Positions 17,475 through 26,595 of a stretch of 64,000 nucleotides of DNA are shown here, one piece after another. Both the position numbers and the translations under genes were made by a program. The notes beneath the pieces are model-generated. The model saw only the letters and a program-made list of their open reading frames with translations, ran no database searches and was not told the DNA's origin. Source of the DNA: Zhongshania aquimaris (lineage in GTDB: Bacteria > Pseudomonadota > Gammaproteobacteria > Pseudomonadales > Spongiibacteraceae); assembly GCF_019312595.1 (NCBI RefSeq), contig NZ_JAHWDQ010000007.1, forward strand, positions 62,001 through 126,000, read 5' to 3'. Positions within the stretch are counted from its first letter, which is position 1. The number at the start of each line of letters is the position of its first letter.

Positions 17475-19100
17475 GTGAGTGCAAAAAGAAAAAATATAGC
17501 CGGTTGGTCAATACGCTGGGATCAAAAACTAGCCGACCAAGCCTACGCCGATGGCCTTTGGGCAAAAGAAACCCTGACCGACACCCTGGGGCAACGCGCG
17601 GCCAAACACCCAGAGCACATTGTCATCATCGACGGCGACGTACACGTAACGGCCGCCGAGCTATACCAGCAAGCGCAATATTTATCGCAGCATATGATGA
17701 GCGTTATGCCCGTGGGCAGCGTCGTGTCTTTCATGCTACCCAACTGGCACGAAGCGGCAACAATCTACCTGGCCGCAACCATGGCCGGCATGGTTGCCCA
17801 CCCCGTTTTACCATCGCTACGTGAGCACGATCTGCGATATATGCTGGAAGACATCGGCAGCAGAATGATTTTTATCCCGCAAGAATTTCGCGGCAACCCC
17901 TGTGCCGATATGCTTTGCAGCGTGCAGGCGAGCCTCAGTAAGTCACTGGATGTGGTCGTTGTACGCGGCCAAGCCGGTCCTCATATAAGCTACGAATCAC
18001 TGTTCACCAATTCCACAAGCACAAGCCTCCCCGACGTAGATCCCGATGGAGTGCGAATGGTGATGTACACCTCCGGCACCACCGGCAGCCCAAAGGGCGT
18101 CATGCACAGCCACAACTCCATTCGCGCACTGATCCATCAACTAGGGGAACACTGGCACATCGCAGCCAATGACCGCTTTCTGGTCGCATCCCCTATCAGT
18201 CATATTGGCGGCTCTATCTATGCCTTTGAGTGCCCAATTTTACTTGGCTGCACCGCGGTATTAATGGAACGCTGGGATGCCGAGGCGGCAATGGACATAA
18301 TGATTAGAGAAAAAATTAGCCACTTCGCGGGCGCCACGCCATTCCTCGTACAACTCCTCGCTGCCGCCGAATTAGCTGAAACGCATCTTCCCGATTTGAA
18401 GGTCTTTATCTGTGGCGGCGCGTCAGTGCCACCGGCATTAATCCGCCGCGCCAGCGCCTATTTCGATAGCGCCGTGGTAACACGGGTTTACGGATCAACC
18501 GAAGTGCCAGTAATGACGGTGGGTGTAACAGACCCCGGCGATGCTGATCACGCCGCCGACACCGATGGCCTGCCGGGTATCGCCCACTTAAAACTAAGCT
18601 CTAGCGAAGGCGCCGCAGCAGACACCGGCGAGATCGTTGCGAAGGGCCCGCAAATGTTAATCGGCTATGTTCACGCCGAAGACGAAGCCAAGGTTTTTGA
18701 TACAGACGGATACTTTCGCTCGGGGGATTTGGGTCGCTGGATCGACGAACGCTACCTTGTCATCGCGGGACGTCTTAAAGACATCATCATCCGCAATGGT
18801 GAGAACATCGCACCGAAAGAAGTAGAGGATTTACTGCTGGGCCACCCGGCCATCGCCGAGATCGCCATTGTTGGACTGCCCGATGATAAAACCGGCGAGC
18901 GCGCCTGTGCGGTGATCGTTGGTGCCGGCGACGAGAAAATAACGCTGAAAGATATCCAGCATTACTTAATTGATAAAGGCATCGCCAAATTCAAAATTCC
19001 GGAACAAATTGAATTTGTCACGCAATTACTTAAAAACGATGCCGGCAAAATACTTAAACATAAAATTCGCGACGCACTATTGGCGAAGCAAAACGGATAA
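17475..19100 (+). CDS. AMP-binding acyl-CoA ligase
   Basis: A 541-residue ANL-superfamily ligase with canonical motifs: A3 at 198-213 (MYTSGTTGSPKGVMHSH), A5 VYGSTEVP, hinge GRLKDIIIRNGENIAPKEVE and the C-terminal catalytic Lys in NDAGKILKHK. It should form acyl-CoA from a free acid through an acyl-adenylate. The GTG at 17475 has AAGGG seven bases upstream and is preferred to an in-frame ATG seven codons earlier. It is divergent from the SDR/hydratase pair at 15.3-17.2 kb and followed, after a 195-bp gap, by a TauD-like dioxygenase gene. Confidence 0.92.
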   Translation: MSAKRKNIAGWSIRWDQKLADQAYADGLWAKETLTDTLGQRAAKHPEHIVIIDGDVHVTAAELYQQAQYLSQHMMSVMPVGSVVSFMLPNWHEAATIYLAATMAGMVAHPVLPSLREHDLRYMLEDIGSRMIFIPQEFRGNPCADMLCSVQASLSKSLDVVVVRGQAGPHISYESLFTNSTSTSLPDVDPDGVRMVMYTSGTTGSPKGVMHSHNSIRALIHQLGEHWHIAANDRFLVASPISHIGGSIYAFECPILLGCTAVLMERWDAEAAMDIMIREKISHFAGATPFLVQLLAAAELAETHLPDLKVFICGGASVPPALIRRASAYFDSAVVTRVYGSTEVPVMTVGVTDPGDADHAADTDGLPGIAHLKLSSSEGAAADTGEIVAKGPQMLIGYVHAEDEAKVFDTDGYFRSGDLGRWIDERYLVIAGRLKDIIIRNGENIAPKEVEDLLLGHPAIAEIAIVGLPDDKTGERACAVIVGAGDEKITLKDIQHYLIDKGIAKFKIPEQIEFVTQLLKNDAGKILKHKIRDALLAKQNG

Positions 19101-19295
19101 ACCAAGTCAACCACTATTCAACATCACTGTTGACTAACAATGAAGTGTGACTTATCTTTGTACTACGGCTGATAACTTTACAGATTCGTCCCAGCGGCAC
19201 GCCGACATTGTTAATTTTGCTCAAAAGCATAATCCCTTAGCACTGAATGTAGATCCAACTAACGAATTAGCACTTATTTTTAAAGGTTCAGTAGA

Positions 19296-20108
19296 ATGAG
19301 TTTTTCCAGCACCGACTTAACTCCCCGCATCGGCACCGAAATTCACTCCGATATCACCACCCTATTGAGTGGCAAATACGCCAGTGAAATACGCGACATA
19401 CTTGAGCGTCGTGGGGTGGTCGTCTTTCGCGAAATCAATATGAGTGATGCCCAACAACTTGCCTTTACCGCGACCCTCGGCAATGTTGTAGATGAAGGGG
19501 ATAAAGGCATCTACAAGGTCACCCTGGATACCAAAGAAAATGCACAGGCCGAGTATTTAAAGGGCGCTTTTTACTGGCATATCGATGGCACCACATTAAA
19601 CGTACCCATACTCGCATCACTGCTAACTGCCAAGCGTTTATCAGAAACCGGTGGCGACACTGAGTTCTGCAACACCTACACCGCCTATGATGATCTGAGC
19701 GATGAAGAAAAGCAGGAGTATCACAATTATAAAGTGGTACACAGCCTGGAAAACGCGCAACTGTATGTGCACCCGGAACCTAGCTACGCAGAGATCTCGG
19801 GCTGGCGCCATGTACCGTCCAACACCTTGCCACTAGTTTGGAAACACAAATCAGGGCGCAACTCCCTGGTATTAGGCTCAACGGCTGCCTATATTGAAGG
19901 CATGGAATATCAGGCTGGTCGCGCCCTGCTCGTCAAGTTGCGCGACTACGCAACAAATCCGAAATACGTTTATCGCCACCAGTGGAAAGTCGGCGATTTG
20001 GTGATATGGGATAACACCGGCACCATGCACCGCGCTACCGCATACCCGCTAGACAGCGGTCGTATGATGCACCGCACCAAACTGGCTGGTGAAGAGTCCT
20101 TCGCTTAA
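19296..20108 (+). CDS. TauD/TfdA-family Fe(II)/2-oxoglutarate dioxygenase
   Basis: A 270-residue 2-oxoglutarate-dependent oxygenase. The iron ligands are visible as H95-x-D97 (YWHIDGTT) and the distal H245 (GTMHRA), with R256 and R260 as candidates for binding the 2-oxoglutarate carboxylate. Such enzymes hydroxylate an unactivated carbon, often next to a heteroatom or acid group, releasing succinate and CO2. The family includes the 2,4-D and taurine dioxygenases; the substrate here is unknown. It lies between a ligase and an SDR on the plus strand. The 195 bp before it contain a 7-bp inverted repeat (AGTCAAC/GTTGACT, 19105-19135), which may be a terminator or operator. Confidence 0.92.
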   Translation: MSFSSTDLTPRIGTEIHSDITTLLSGKYASEIRDILERRGVVVFREINMSDAQQLAFTATLGNVVDEGDKGIYKVTLDTKENAQAEYLKGAFYWHIDGTTLNVPILASLLTAKRLSETGGDTEFCNTYTAYDDLSDEEKQEYHNYKVVHSLENAQLYVHPEPSYAEISGWRHVPSNTLPLVWKHKSGRNSLVLGSTAAYIEGMEYQAGRALLVKLRDYATNPKYVYRHQWKVGDLVIWDNTGTMHRATAYPLDSGRMMHRTKLAGEESFA

Positions 20109-20211
20109 GGCATGCTCACCGAAGCTGCGGCCGACACCGTCTGCCGCGCTTTTAGATTTTTTGCCAGCAAAACAATAAAAATAATAACCCTGTCATCAAG
20201 GCATCAACAAC

Positions 20212-21012
20212 ATGAACTTTACTGACCGCTACGGACCCTGGGCTATCATCGCCGGCGCCTCAGAAGGCATTGGCCGTGAGCTTGCCAAACAGATCGCCGC
20301 GCAAGGCTTAGACTGCATTTTAATCGCGCGGCGCGAGGCACCTCTGCGCGCACTGGCCGATGAGATTGAAAATGAATTTGATGTTGAGTGCCTATGTTTA
20401 GCCATTGATCTTAGCGCCAACGAAGCCTGCGACAAGATTGTCGCCGCTGTTGGCGAGCGCGAGATTGGCCTCTATGTTTCGAATGCCGGCGCCGATCCCA
20501 ATGGTTCGCATTTTCTAGATAGCGACATCGGCACCTGGACCCAAATCATTCAGCGCAATGTGTTAAGCAAGATCAAATGCTGCCACCACTTCGGCCAAAA
20601 AATGCAAGCCCGCAAACGCGGCGGCATTTTGCTGATCGGCTCTGGCGGCTGCTACGGCGGCGCCAGCTATATGGCCAGCTACTCTGCCAGCAAAGCCTTT
20701 GAACTCTGCTTTGCCGAATCACTATGGGCCGAGCTGCGCAGCGACGAAGTCGATGTGTTATATATGGCACTGAGCATGACCGATACCCCCGCACTGCGCA
20801 AACTACTTGATAGCAAAGGTTTACCGCTACCAGACAATATCGCCAATCCCGCTGACGTCGCGAAAACAGCGTTAACGCATTTACGCAAAGGTCCGATTTG
20901 CAATTGGGGTCTAGAAGACGACGAAGCAGGATACGGCTTTCAATCTGCAAAAGATCGGCGCGAACGTATTTTGCAAATTGATATTGCTAGCGCTCGGGTT
21001 TTTGGGCAGTAA
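20212..21012 (+). CDS. SDR family oxidoreductase
   Basis: A 266-residue SDR. The dinucleotide motif is AGASEGIG at 14-21, with NAG at 91-93 and catalytic S144, Y157 and K161 (YSASK). The segment LIARREAPLRALADEIE carries two Arg after beta-strand 2, which suggests NADPH preference. It resembles the DltE/very-long-chain 3-ketoacyl reductase-like SDR branch rather than the DGGxS-ending group. Substrate unknown. It lies 103 bp behind the TauD-like gene, in the same direction, and converges on the ferredoxin gene at 21098. Confidence 0.88.
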   Translation: MNFTDRYGPWAIIAGASEGIGRELAKQIAAQGLDCILIARREAPLRALADEIENEFDVECLCLAIDLSANEACDKIVAAVGEREIGLYVSNAGADPNGSHFLDSDIGTWTQIIQRNVLSKIKCCHHFGQKMQARKRGGILLIGSGGCYGGASYMASYSASKAFELCFAESLWAELRSDEVDVLYMALSMTDTPALRKLLDSKGLPLPDNIANPADVAKTALTHLRKGPICNWGLEDDEAGYGFQSAKDRRERILQIDIASARVFGQ

Positions 21013-21097
21013 TATTCGCGATGTAGCAAGCTACGTTTGTATTCGTTAGCTAGGCGGGCGCAAGGATAATCCTTGGGGAGATTTAAAAGCTTACGCT

Positions 21098-21418
21098 TTA
21101 AAATTGCGTTTCAGGAAGATGAACCTCTAAGCCATCAAGATCTTGACTCATTATTAATTGGCAGCTCAAGCGACTTCGCTTACTCCGCTCTAGCAAACCG
21201 TCCAACAAATCATTTTCATGACCGCTGGGTTCACCAATTTCCTCACCCCACCCTTCACCGACAATACAATGGCAGGTTGCGCAAGCACAGCCGCCACCAC
21301 AATCACCGAGAATCCCACTCACATTATTATCCAATGCCGCTTGCATTAAGTTCTCACCGACGCCGACATCCACTATCACGAACTCTCCAGTGAATGAAAT
21401 GTATTTTACTTTTGCCAT
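21098..21418 (-). CDS. [2Fe-2S] ferredoxin, adrenodoxin/putidaredoxin type
   Basis: A 106-residue ferredoxin. The cluster ligands are C40-x5-C46-x2-C49 (CGGGCACATC) and C86 (RLSCQ), the pattern of P450 redox partners. It probably passes electrons to one of the local cytochromes P450 or Rieske oxygenases. No ferredoxin reductase gene is in the window, so a reductase elsewhere must serve it. The ATG at 21418 is preferred to an upstream TTG. It lies 55 bp downstream of the TonB receptor gene on the same strand. A paralog is at 58197-58523. Confidence 0.93.
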   Translation of the reverse strand: MAKVKYISFTGEFVIVDVGVGENLMQAALDNNVSGILGDCGGGCACATCHCIVGEGWGEEIGEPSGHENDLLDGLLERSKRSRLSCQLIMSQDLDGLEVHLPETQF

Positions 21419-21473
21419 CTGCGAAATCTCGATCCTTAATAAGGTGTGAAAATTCAATACCTATCAATGTGTG

Positions 21474-23954
21474 CTAATTTGCCGATTCACCAAAATTATA
21501 CTTAAGGCGCATACCGTACATCTTCGGCTGGCCAGCAGATCTGGAATCAATGCCCAAGGCATTATAGGTACCAGCCACAAATGTGACGTACTCTTCATCG
21601 GTAATGTTGGTAGCGAACAGGGAAAGGCTTAATGGAGTAGCGAAGACATTTGTCCAATTCAAATTTAAATTCAGTACTGAAAACTTATCTAGTTCAGAGA
21701 AGGGAGAAAAGCTTGACGCAGTTGCTCGTTGCTTTCCGGTACTAGCATAAGTTGCACCAACATCAACATCGCCCCAGCCCTCAGACTTTATCATTAGATA
21801 ATCAAGCGAGATGGTATATGAATGGTCTGGCGTATACGGCAGAGTGTCACCTTGAACGGCAATTGGTGTAAAGGTTAGCCCGCCGACGGGTCCCGCCGCG
21901 CTAGAAACCCGCTGCTGATTTGATTCAAGATTTTGCTCGACAAGCTCACTATCAATATATGAATAGGAGAAGCTTGTGCTAAGACGCTCAAATAGCTGCA
22001 TATAACCATCAAATTCTACACCGCGAATACTTGCCCTACCGGCATTAAAAATTGCGGTGGTAGAGCCTGAAGTTTGCGAAACAAAGCCACTCTGTAACTG
22101 CATATCTCTTAGGTCGTTATCGTAGACAGAGATATTAAAGCGAGTAGGAACCGGCCAATAGAATTCAGTCTTCGCACCAATTTCGTAGTTATCAACGGTC
22201 TCCTCGCCATACACGTCAACACCGGGATCAGTAGCTAAGTTAATACCACCCTGGCGATAGCCACGGACATATTTAGCATAAGTCATCACACCGTCCACGG
22301 GACGATATTGAAGCTCAAAGACGCCTGTCGGCGCATTGCTTTCTTGTATTGCGATCTGGGAAAAATTTTCAGATCTCGTTAACAAATTTGCAGTAAATCC
22401 GTATTTCTCTTTGTTCGCAGCACCCTCAGTTTTATCCATTGTGTATCGAGCACCGACAGTCACACTGAGGTTTTCTAATATATCGTAAGTCGCCTGTGCA
22501 TAGACCGCCTTATTGGTATATTCAGTCTCGAATGCTTGTACAAGCACGGTGCCAATTAAACCCGCGGCGAGATCAAAACAATTAAATTGAGATGGATCAC
22601 CGGTGGCAAGTGATTTCAACTCACAATTAAGTGAACTCGCGGTGATATTCCCAGAGGGACCATCTGGGCTACTTTTTTCATAGTAGAGACCAGTTTGCCA
22701 TTGTAATTTTTGATCTAGCGATAGCCCTATCGCTTGCAGCTCGACTGTTATTGATTCTTGACTAGTTACAGGGAAATCAGGATGAACAATCGAATAGCCA
22801 TGTAAAAATTCACGGCGTGAGTCAATCAGGCCAATTGGCACACCTAAATCGATAATGGATGACTGCACTTCAGTAAACTGGGTGCCAAACAGGTCCTGAT
22901 TATTAAATGACTCTAAATGTGAATAAGAAACAATATTTTTAATCGTAATATTGTCAGTTGCCATCCAAGTAAAATGATTAATGATTCTATAATCTTCAAT
23001 CTCCGTACCGGGATCTTCAACGGTACTTATCACATCGTAAAATCCATCTCCCGCAGCTTCCTGACGCTGAAGTTGCCGCTCACAGGCCTGCGGTCTAAAT
23101 ATACTAAAAGGTGCTTCTGCTGGATTTGCATTACAGGCAAAAAGCTTTGATGTATAGCCTTTGGAATCGGATTCAGAATAATTCAGAACCGTATAGCTCT
23201 CAAGCGTATCAGTTATATCAACAACCAAACTAAGGCGAGCCGCGAAGTGATTAGCATCGCCAAAATCACTCCCACCAATACCGCTAAGATTTTTCAAATA
23301 CCCATCACGATTTTTCTTATCTATGCCAAAACGCATTCTTATATTGTCGGTAATGGGAGTGTTAACAACAAATTGCCCTCCATACATATTGTAGTTTCCC
23401 GCCGAAAGTTCTACATAGCCTTCATATAAGTCTGTTGGTCGCTGAGGCATTAGCAAAACGGAACCACCCGTTGTATTTCTGCCGAAAAGAGTACCCTGGG
23501 GGCCCTTGAGCACTTGAATATTTTGTAAATCAAACAAGGTACCGGGTCCGGCACCGTCACCAGAAGTCTGGAGTATCTGCCCACGTGGCGCGACGACTTC
23601 GGCAAAATAAACCCCTACCGTCGCAGTCGTACGCAATTCTTTGGAGAATCCGCGGATGTTGAACGCCGCGTTGTCGGGGCCAAACATAGTATTAACTGAC
23701 ATTGACGGCGTGATTGATGCTAAATCAGTAGTGCTAGAAATATTGGCGTCAGCAATCTGTTGCTGGCTAAAAACTGACATAGATGTCGCGACATCTTGGG
23801 CATTTTGCTCCCGTCGCTGAGCCGTAACTATCACCTCTTCAAGTAGTACTTTCGATTTCTTCTCCGCAGACATTGCGGGAGTGGAAAAAAGTACAATTCC
23901 GAAGGCTGCTATACCGCAAACAGATGAATACAAGCCACCCATACTTTTTAACAT
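21474..23954 (-). CDS. TonB-dependent outer-membrane receptor
   Basis: An 826-residue receptor. The first 30 residues form a signal peptide ending near TPAMSA, followed by the TonB box region LEEVIVTAQRREQ. The plug domain shows VLKGPQGTLFGRNTTGGSV, and the rest is a beta-barrel ending MYGMRLKYNFGESAN, so the final Phe is not the last residue. Receptors of this FecA/CirA-like group in marine Gammaproteobacteria import large or hydrophobic nutrients as well as iron chelates. Here the catabolic setting suggests uptake of the pathway substrate. The ATG at 23954 has AGAGGG just upstream. It is divergent from a TetR gene, and the shared region holds a GCAAC-N5-GTTGC-like palindrome. Confidence 0.93.
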   Translation of the reverse strand: MLKSMGGLYSSVCGIAAFGIVLFSTPAMSAEKKSKVLLEEVIVTAQRREQNAQDVATSMSVFSQQQIADANISSTTDLASITPSMSVNTMFGPDNAAFNIRGFSKELRTTATVGVYFAEVVAPRGQILQTSGDGAGPGTLFDLQNIQVLKGPQGTLFGRNTTGGSVLLMPQRPTDLYEGYVELSAGNYNMYGGQFVVNTPITDNIRMRFGIDKKNRDGYLKNLSGIGGSDFGDANHFAARLSLVVDITDTLESYTVLNYSESDSKGYTSKLFACNANPAEAPFSIFRPQACERQLQRQEAAGDGFYDVISTVEDPGTEIEDYRIINHFTWMATDNITIKNIVSYSHLESFNNQDLFGTQFTEVQSSIIDLGVPIGLIDSRREFLHGYSIVHPDFPVTSQESITVELQAIGLSLDQKLQWQTGLYYEKSSPDGPSGNITASSLNCELKSLATGDPSQFNCFDLAAGLIGTVLVQAFETEYTNKAVYAQATYDILENLSVTVGARYTMDKTEGAANKEKYGFTANLLTRSENFSQIAIQESNAPTGVFELQYRPVDGVMTYAKYVRGYRQGGINLATDPGVDVYGEETVDNYEIGAKTEFYWPVPTRFNISVYDNDLRDMQLQSGFVSQTSGSTTAIFNAGRASIRGVEFDGYMQLFERLSTSFSYSYIDSELVEQNLESNQQRVSSAAGPVGGLTFTPIAVQGDTLPYTPDHSYTISLDYLMIKSEGWGDVDVGATYASTGKQRATASSFSPFSELDKFSVLNLNLNWTNVFATPLSLSLFATNITDEEYVTFVAGTYNALGIDSRSAGQPKMYGMRLKYNFGESAN

Positions 23955-24103
23955 ACACCCTCTACTTTTCTTATATTTATTATCTAGCTCTGCTCTTCCC
24001 ACCCACTTAAGGCGGCAGCGCGCAACTATTGACGACGGCGTGGTGATATCGCCATAGCCATTTATTAAGTAAGTATCTACTATAATTGCGCCGCACAATA
24101 AAA

Positions 24104-24118
24104 ACAACAACTAGTTGC
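24104..24118. promoter_or_regulatory. Candidate TetR operator, site 1 (ACAAC-N5-GTTGC)
   Basis: The arms ACAAC and GTTGC are separated by five bases; one base differs from the perfect GCAAC-N5-GTTGC seen at three other sites. The flanking CCATTAAT on the right is also shared with site 3 (36455-36469). It lies between the divergent TonB receptor (start 23954) and TetR gene (start 24213), where an autoregulatory operator would be expected. Confidence 0.6.
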
Positions 24119-24212
24119 CATTAATTATAGCCCTGTAATTCCGTGTTTTATATAGAAGGCAACTAGGGGTACAATCATACCGACTTCAAAAACTTTCCAG
24201 GCGGATTCCACT

Positions 24213-24857
24213 TTGGCAAAACTAACTACTCCCGACACTCAAACCGCTCCAAAAGACCGCCGCACTTCCGGAATACAAAAGCAAGGCCGGGCAGCCAAAG
24301 TCGTCAATGACGTGCTTCGCTCTACCTGTGAGGAACTCAATAATGTTGGCTATGCGGCGCTGCGAGTAGAAGACGTTGCCGAAAAGGCTGGTGTAAACAA
24401 AACTACTATTTATCGCCGCTGGCCCACCAAAAATGAATTAGTGATAGATGCCATTCGAAATAGCTATATAGCGGAACACGAGTTTCCAGATAGCGGCGTA
24501 CTCAGAGAAGATTTGATTCAATATCTTCGGATAATGATTAGGCGAACAAAAAATCCGATGGCGCGCGGCGCGATGATCGCCCTAAACAACTCAACCGATC
24601 CTGGCATGAAGCCCTTGGCCGACGAACTACTAGGTCGAGCACGGCGATATCGAACATTAATGGTGCAACGCGGAATTGACCGCGGTGAACTTCCAGAACA
24701 CACCGACGCAGAATTAATTAGCGACCTGTTTTCCGCACCAATCCTTCGCCGCCTACTGACTCTCGGTGAGCCGGTTAAATTGAGCTATATCGACGCTGTT
24801 GTCGACACCGTTTTGGCTGGTGCGAAAGCCAACCCGCCAAAAAGAAAAAGAAAATAA
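24213..24857 (+). CDS. TetR-family transcriptional regulator
   Basis: A 214-residue TetR protein. The N-terminal DNA-binding domain has its recognition helix at about 52-70 (DVAEKAGVNKTTIYRRW). The C-terminal part (LGEPVKLSYIDAVVDTVL) is the usual TetR_C ligand/dimer region. The start is a TTG with GGCGGA about seven bases upstream; no in-frame ATG lies before the HTH. The protein ends in a basic tail (KRKRK). Being divergent from the TonB receptor with a palindrome between them, it probably represses both genes. The same palindrome before three other units at 32-38 kb suggests a wider local regulon (inference). Confidence 0.92.
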   Translation: MAKLTTPDTQTAPKDRRTSGIQKQGRAAKVVNDVLRSTCEELNNVGYAALRVEDVAEKAGVNKTTIYRRWPTKNELVIDAIRNSYIAEHEFPDSGVLREDLIQYLRIMIRRTKNPMARGAMIALNNSTDPGMKPLADELLGRARRYRTLMVQRGIDRGELPEHTDAELISDLFSAPILRRLLTLGEPVKLSYIDAVVDTVLAGAKANPPKRKRK

Positions 24858-24873
24858 TCTCGTCTTGAGATTA
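24843..24873 (-). terminator. Possible rho-independent terminator of the minus-strand operon
   Basis: TAATCTC and GAGATTA (24855-24873) form an exact 7-bp stem with a 5-base loop. Read on the minus strand it is followed by a T-rich tract (TTTTCTTTTTC). It lies 90 bp downstream of the DUF35 gene stop and overlaps the TetR stop codon, so it would end the operon transcribed from 32.7 kb. The stem is AT-rich and so weak. Confidence 0.45.
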
Positions 24874-24963
24874 GGCACGTTAAAAAGACACCTAACAAAC
24901 TGCATAAATATGTTCGAGCCTATATACCTTTAAGGCCGTGTCGATACATTTTGATGGGCAAGG

Positions 24964-25404
24964 TTAATTCGCTGGCATGAACATGGGCAACATTAGGCCA
25001 TTTTCATGTCTTGCCATCTTAACTTGGAGCGGCATCCCAAGCTCAAGCATGCTATGTGAGCAGTCGACAATATTGGTATGAAAGAAAGGCCCCTCGTCAA
25101 GCTCAACAACACCGACAACAAACGGCACTTTGTCTTTCATCGAGGCAAGGTGGGTGCGGTGAATAATAGTATAGGTGTGCAAAGTCGCTTTACCGGACGC
25201 CGCCACCCATTCCATGGCCTCATTGCCGTGATCTACACAGCGGCTCGCCGGCCAGTAGCCACGTTTGCAACGCTGGCACTGGTGAATTAAAAACAGTTCG
25301 TCTTCACATGCGTTCCAGAATGGCAGATCGGCAGGGTCGCCACCCACCTTAAGAATAGTGTCTAAATGTTTATTATCGGTTTCAGTTGTCACGCTATTAC
25401 TCAT
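24964..25404 (-). CDS. DUF35 zinc-ribbon/OB-fold protein, thiolase partner
   Basis: A 146-residue DUF35 protein: a helix, a zinc ribbon with C43-x2-C46 and C56, then an OB fold (HTYTIIHRTHLASMKDKVPFVVGVVELDEG). The fourth metal ligand is not a Cys; H59 is a candidate, so metal binding may be altered or lost. DUF35 proteins form complexes with thiolase-like proteins and, in steroid side-chain degradation, are needed by the Ltp2-type aldolase. It lies 18 bp downstream of a thiolase-like gene, which supports that partnership. It is the last gene of an eight-gene minus-strand operon. Confidence 0.9.
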   Translation of the reverse strand: MSNSVTTETDNKHLDTILKVGGDPADLPFWNACEDELFLIHQCQRCKRGYWPASRCVDHGNEAMEWVAASGKATLHTYTIIHRTHLASMKDKVPFVVGVVELDEGPFFHTNIVDCSHSMLELGMPLQVKMARHENGLMLPMFMPAN

Positions 25405-25422
25405 GTCAGCACCAAGAATTCG

Positions 25423-26565
25423 CTACTGCTCGCTACCAAGAATTAAGGATGCGTGTGCCCAGGTATTCTGCACACCGGCATTCATACCATGCCCGCTAAC
25501 CAGCGCCGTACCCGCCTTTTTCAATTGTCCTTCGCCGGCATCTCCTCGGAGCTGGATAATCGCTTCTATAATGCCCGTAAACCCAGTTGTGTAGTAAGCC
25601 GAAAGCTGGCCGCCACCCGTATTAGTCGGCATCTTTCCCTCTGGTCCAGCCCCACCGTCGGCATAAAACGCCCCGCCCTGGCCAGCAGCAATAACACCGT
25701 AAGCTTCTAGCTGCATTAGCGGCGAAATAGTAAACGGATCATAAAGCTGCGCCATATCAATATCTGCGATTGTCATCCCGGCCTGTGCAAATGCCCGCCG
25801 CTTCGCCGGCTCGATATTGTCGTGGTTGTCGAATGGCACACCCTTGTGCCAATTCGCAATATTGTGCCCTGTTCCGCCGCCCAAAAGGTATATTGGCTTC
25901 GCGTGTAACTGCCGCGCGCGCTCAGCACTTGTAACCAACACAGCCACACCACCATCGGTATCCCGCGTGCAGTCTAAACGCCGAAATGGATCTGCAATCA
26001 TAGGCGAAGCTTGATGCTCGTCGAGCGTAATTGGTTTGCCATAACCTAATGTACCAGGGCGTTTCACTGCGTAATCGCGCTGGGTCACCGCAACCGCGCC
26101 AAGATGCCTCGATGTGGTTCCGTACAAATGCATATGACGCCGAGCATGAAACGCATGAGTTGCGGCCGCCCCCATTAAGCCATAAAGCATTGGATAGCCG
26201 TAACCATATGCGCCAATCGGCTGCACCCCACGCGCGGCTCTTGCCGAATGCGCCTCCCCGTATACACAGGCAACCATTTCCGCCTGCCCAGACTGAATCA
26301 TTCCAATAGCGGTAAGCAGACTAAAGACCGGCGTTGCTCCACCAGTCATCATTGACACCGAGAAATTCGGTGACAAGCCCATATACCGCAAGTCTTCTCG
26401 GTCGACGAAGCAGCGAATGTAGCCGTCGATAGCATCCCGCTCTAAACCCGCATCCGCTAATGCCAGATCAACTGCCTGCGAACGCAACTCGCGCGCCTCA
26501 AGCCCAAGGTTTAAACCTTGCGCTGTCACGCCCATCCCGACAATCGCACATGCGCCTCTAGTCAA
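25423..26565 (-). CDS. Thiolase-like protein (SCP2/Ltp type) lacking the classical catalytic residues
   Basis: A 380-residue thiolase-fold protein. At the position of the nucleophilic Cys it reads GGATPVF (75-81). Where thiolases have GHP it reads NTGGGQLSAYYTTG, and the C-terminal Cys region is SGHGMNAG. All three classical thiolase residues therefore appear to be replaced. LYDPFT near 280 carries a Tyr like that in Ltp2-type retro-aldolases. Together with the adjacent DUF35 gene this points to aldol-type chain cleavage of a 3-hydroxy- or tertiary-alcohol acyl-CoA rather than thiolysis (inference). The start is a TTG with AAGGGG seven bases upstream. The P450 gene is 30 bp upstream. Confidence 0.88.
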   Translation of the reverse strand: MTRGACAIVGMGVTAQGLNLGLEARELRSQAVDLALADAGLERDAIDGYIRCFVDREDLRYMGLSPNFSVSMMTGGATPVFSLLTAIGMIQSGQAEMVACVYGEAHSARAARGVQPIGAYGYGYPMLYGLMGAAATHAFHARRHMHLYGTTSRHLGAVAVTQRDYAVKRPGTLGYGKPITLDEHQASPMIADPFRRLDCTRDTDGGVAVLVTSAERARQLHAKPIYLLGGGTGHNIANWHKGVPFDNHDNIEPAKRRAFAQAGMTIADIDMAQLYDPFTISPLMQLEAYGVIAAGQGGAFYADGGAGPEGKMPTNTGGGQLSAYYTTGFTGIIEAIIQLRGDAGEGQLKKAGTALVSGHGMNAGVQNTWAHASLILGSEQ

Positions 26566-26595
26566 TGTACTACCCCTTTAACAAAGCACATATCA

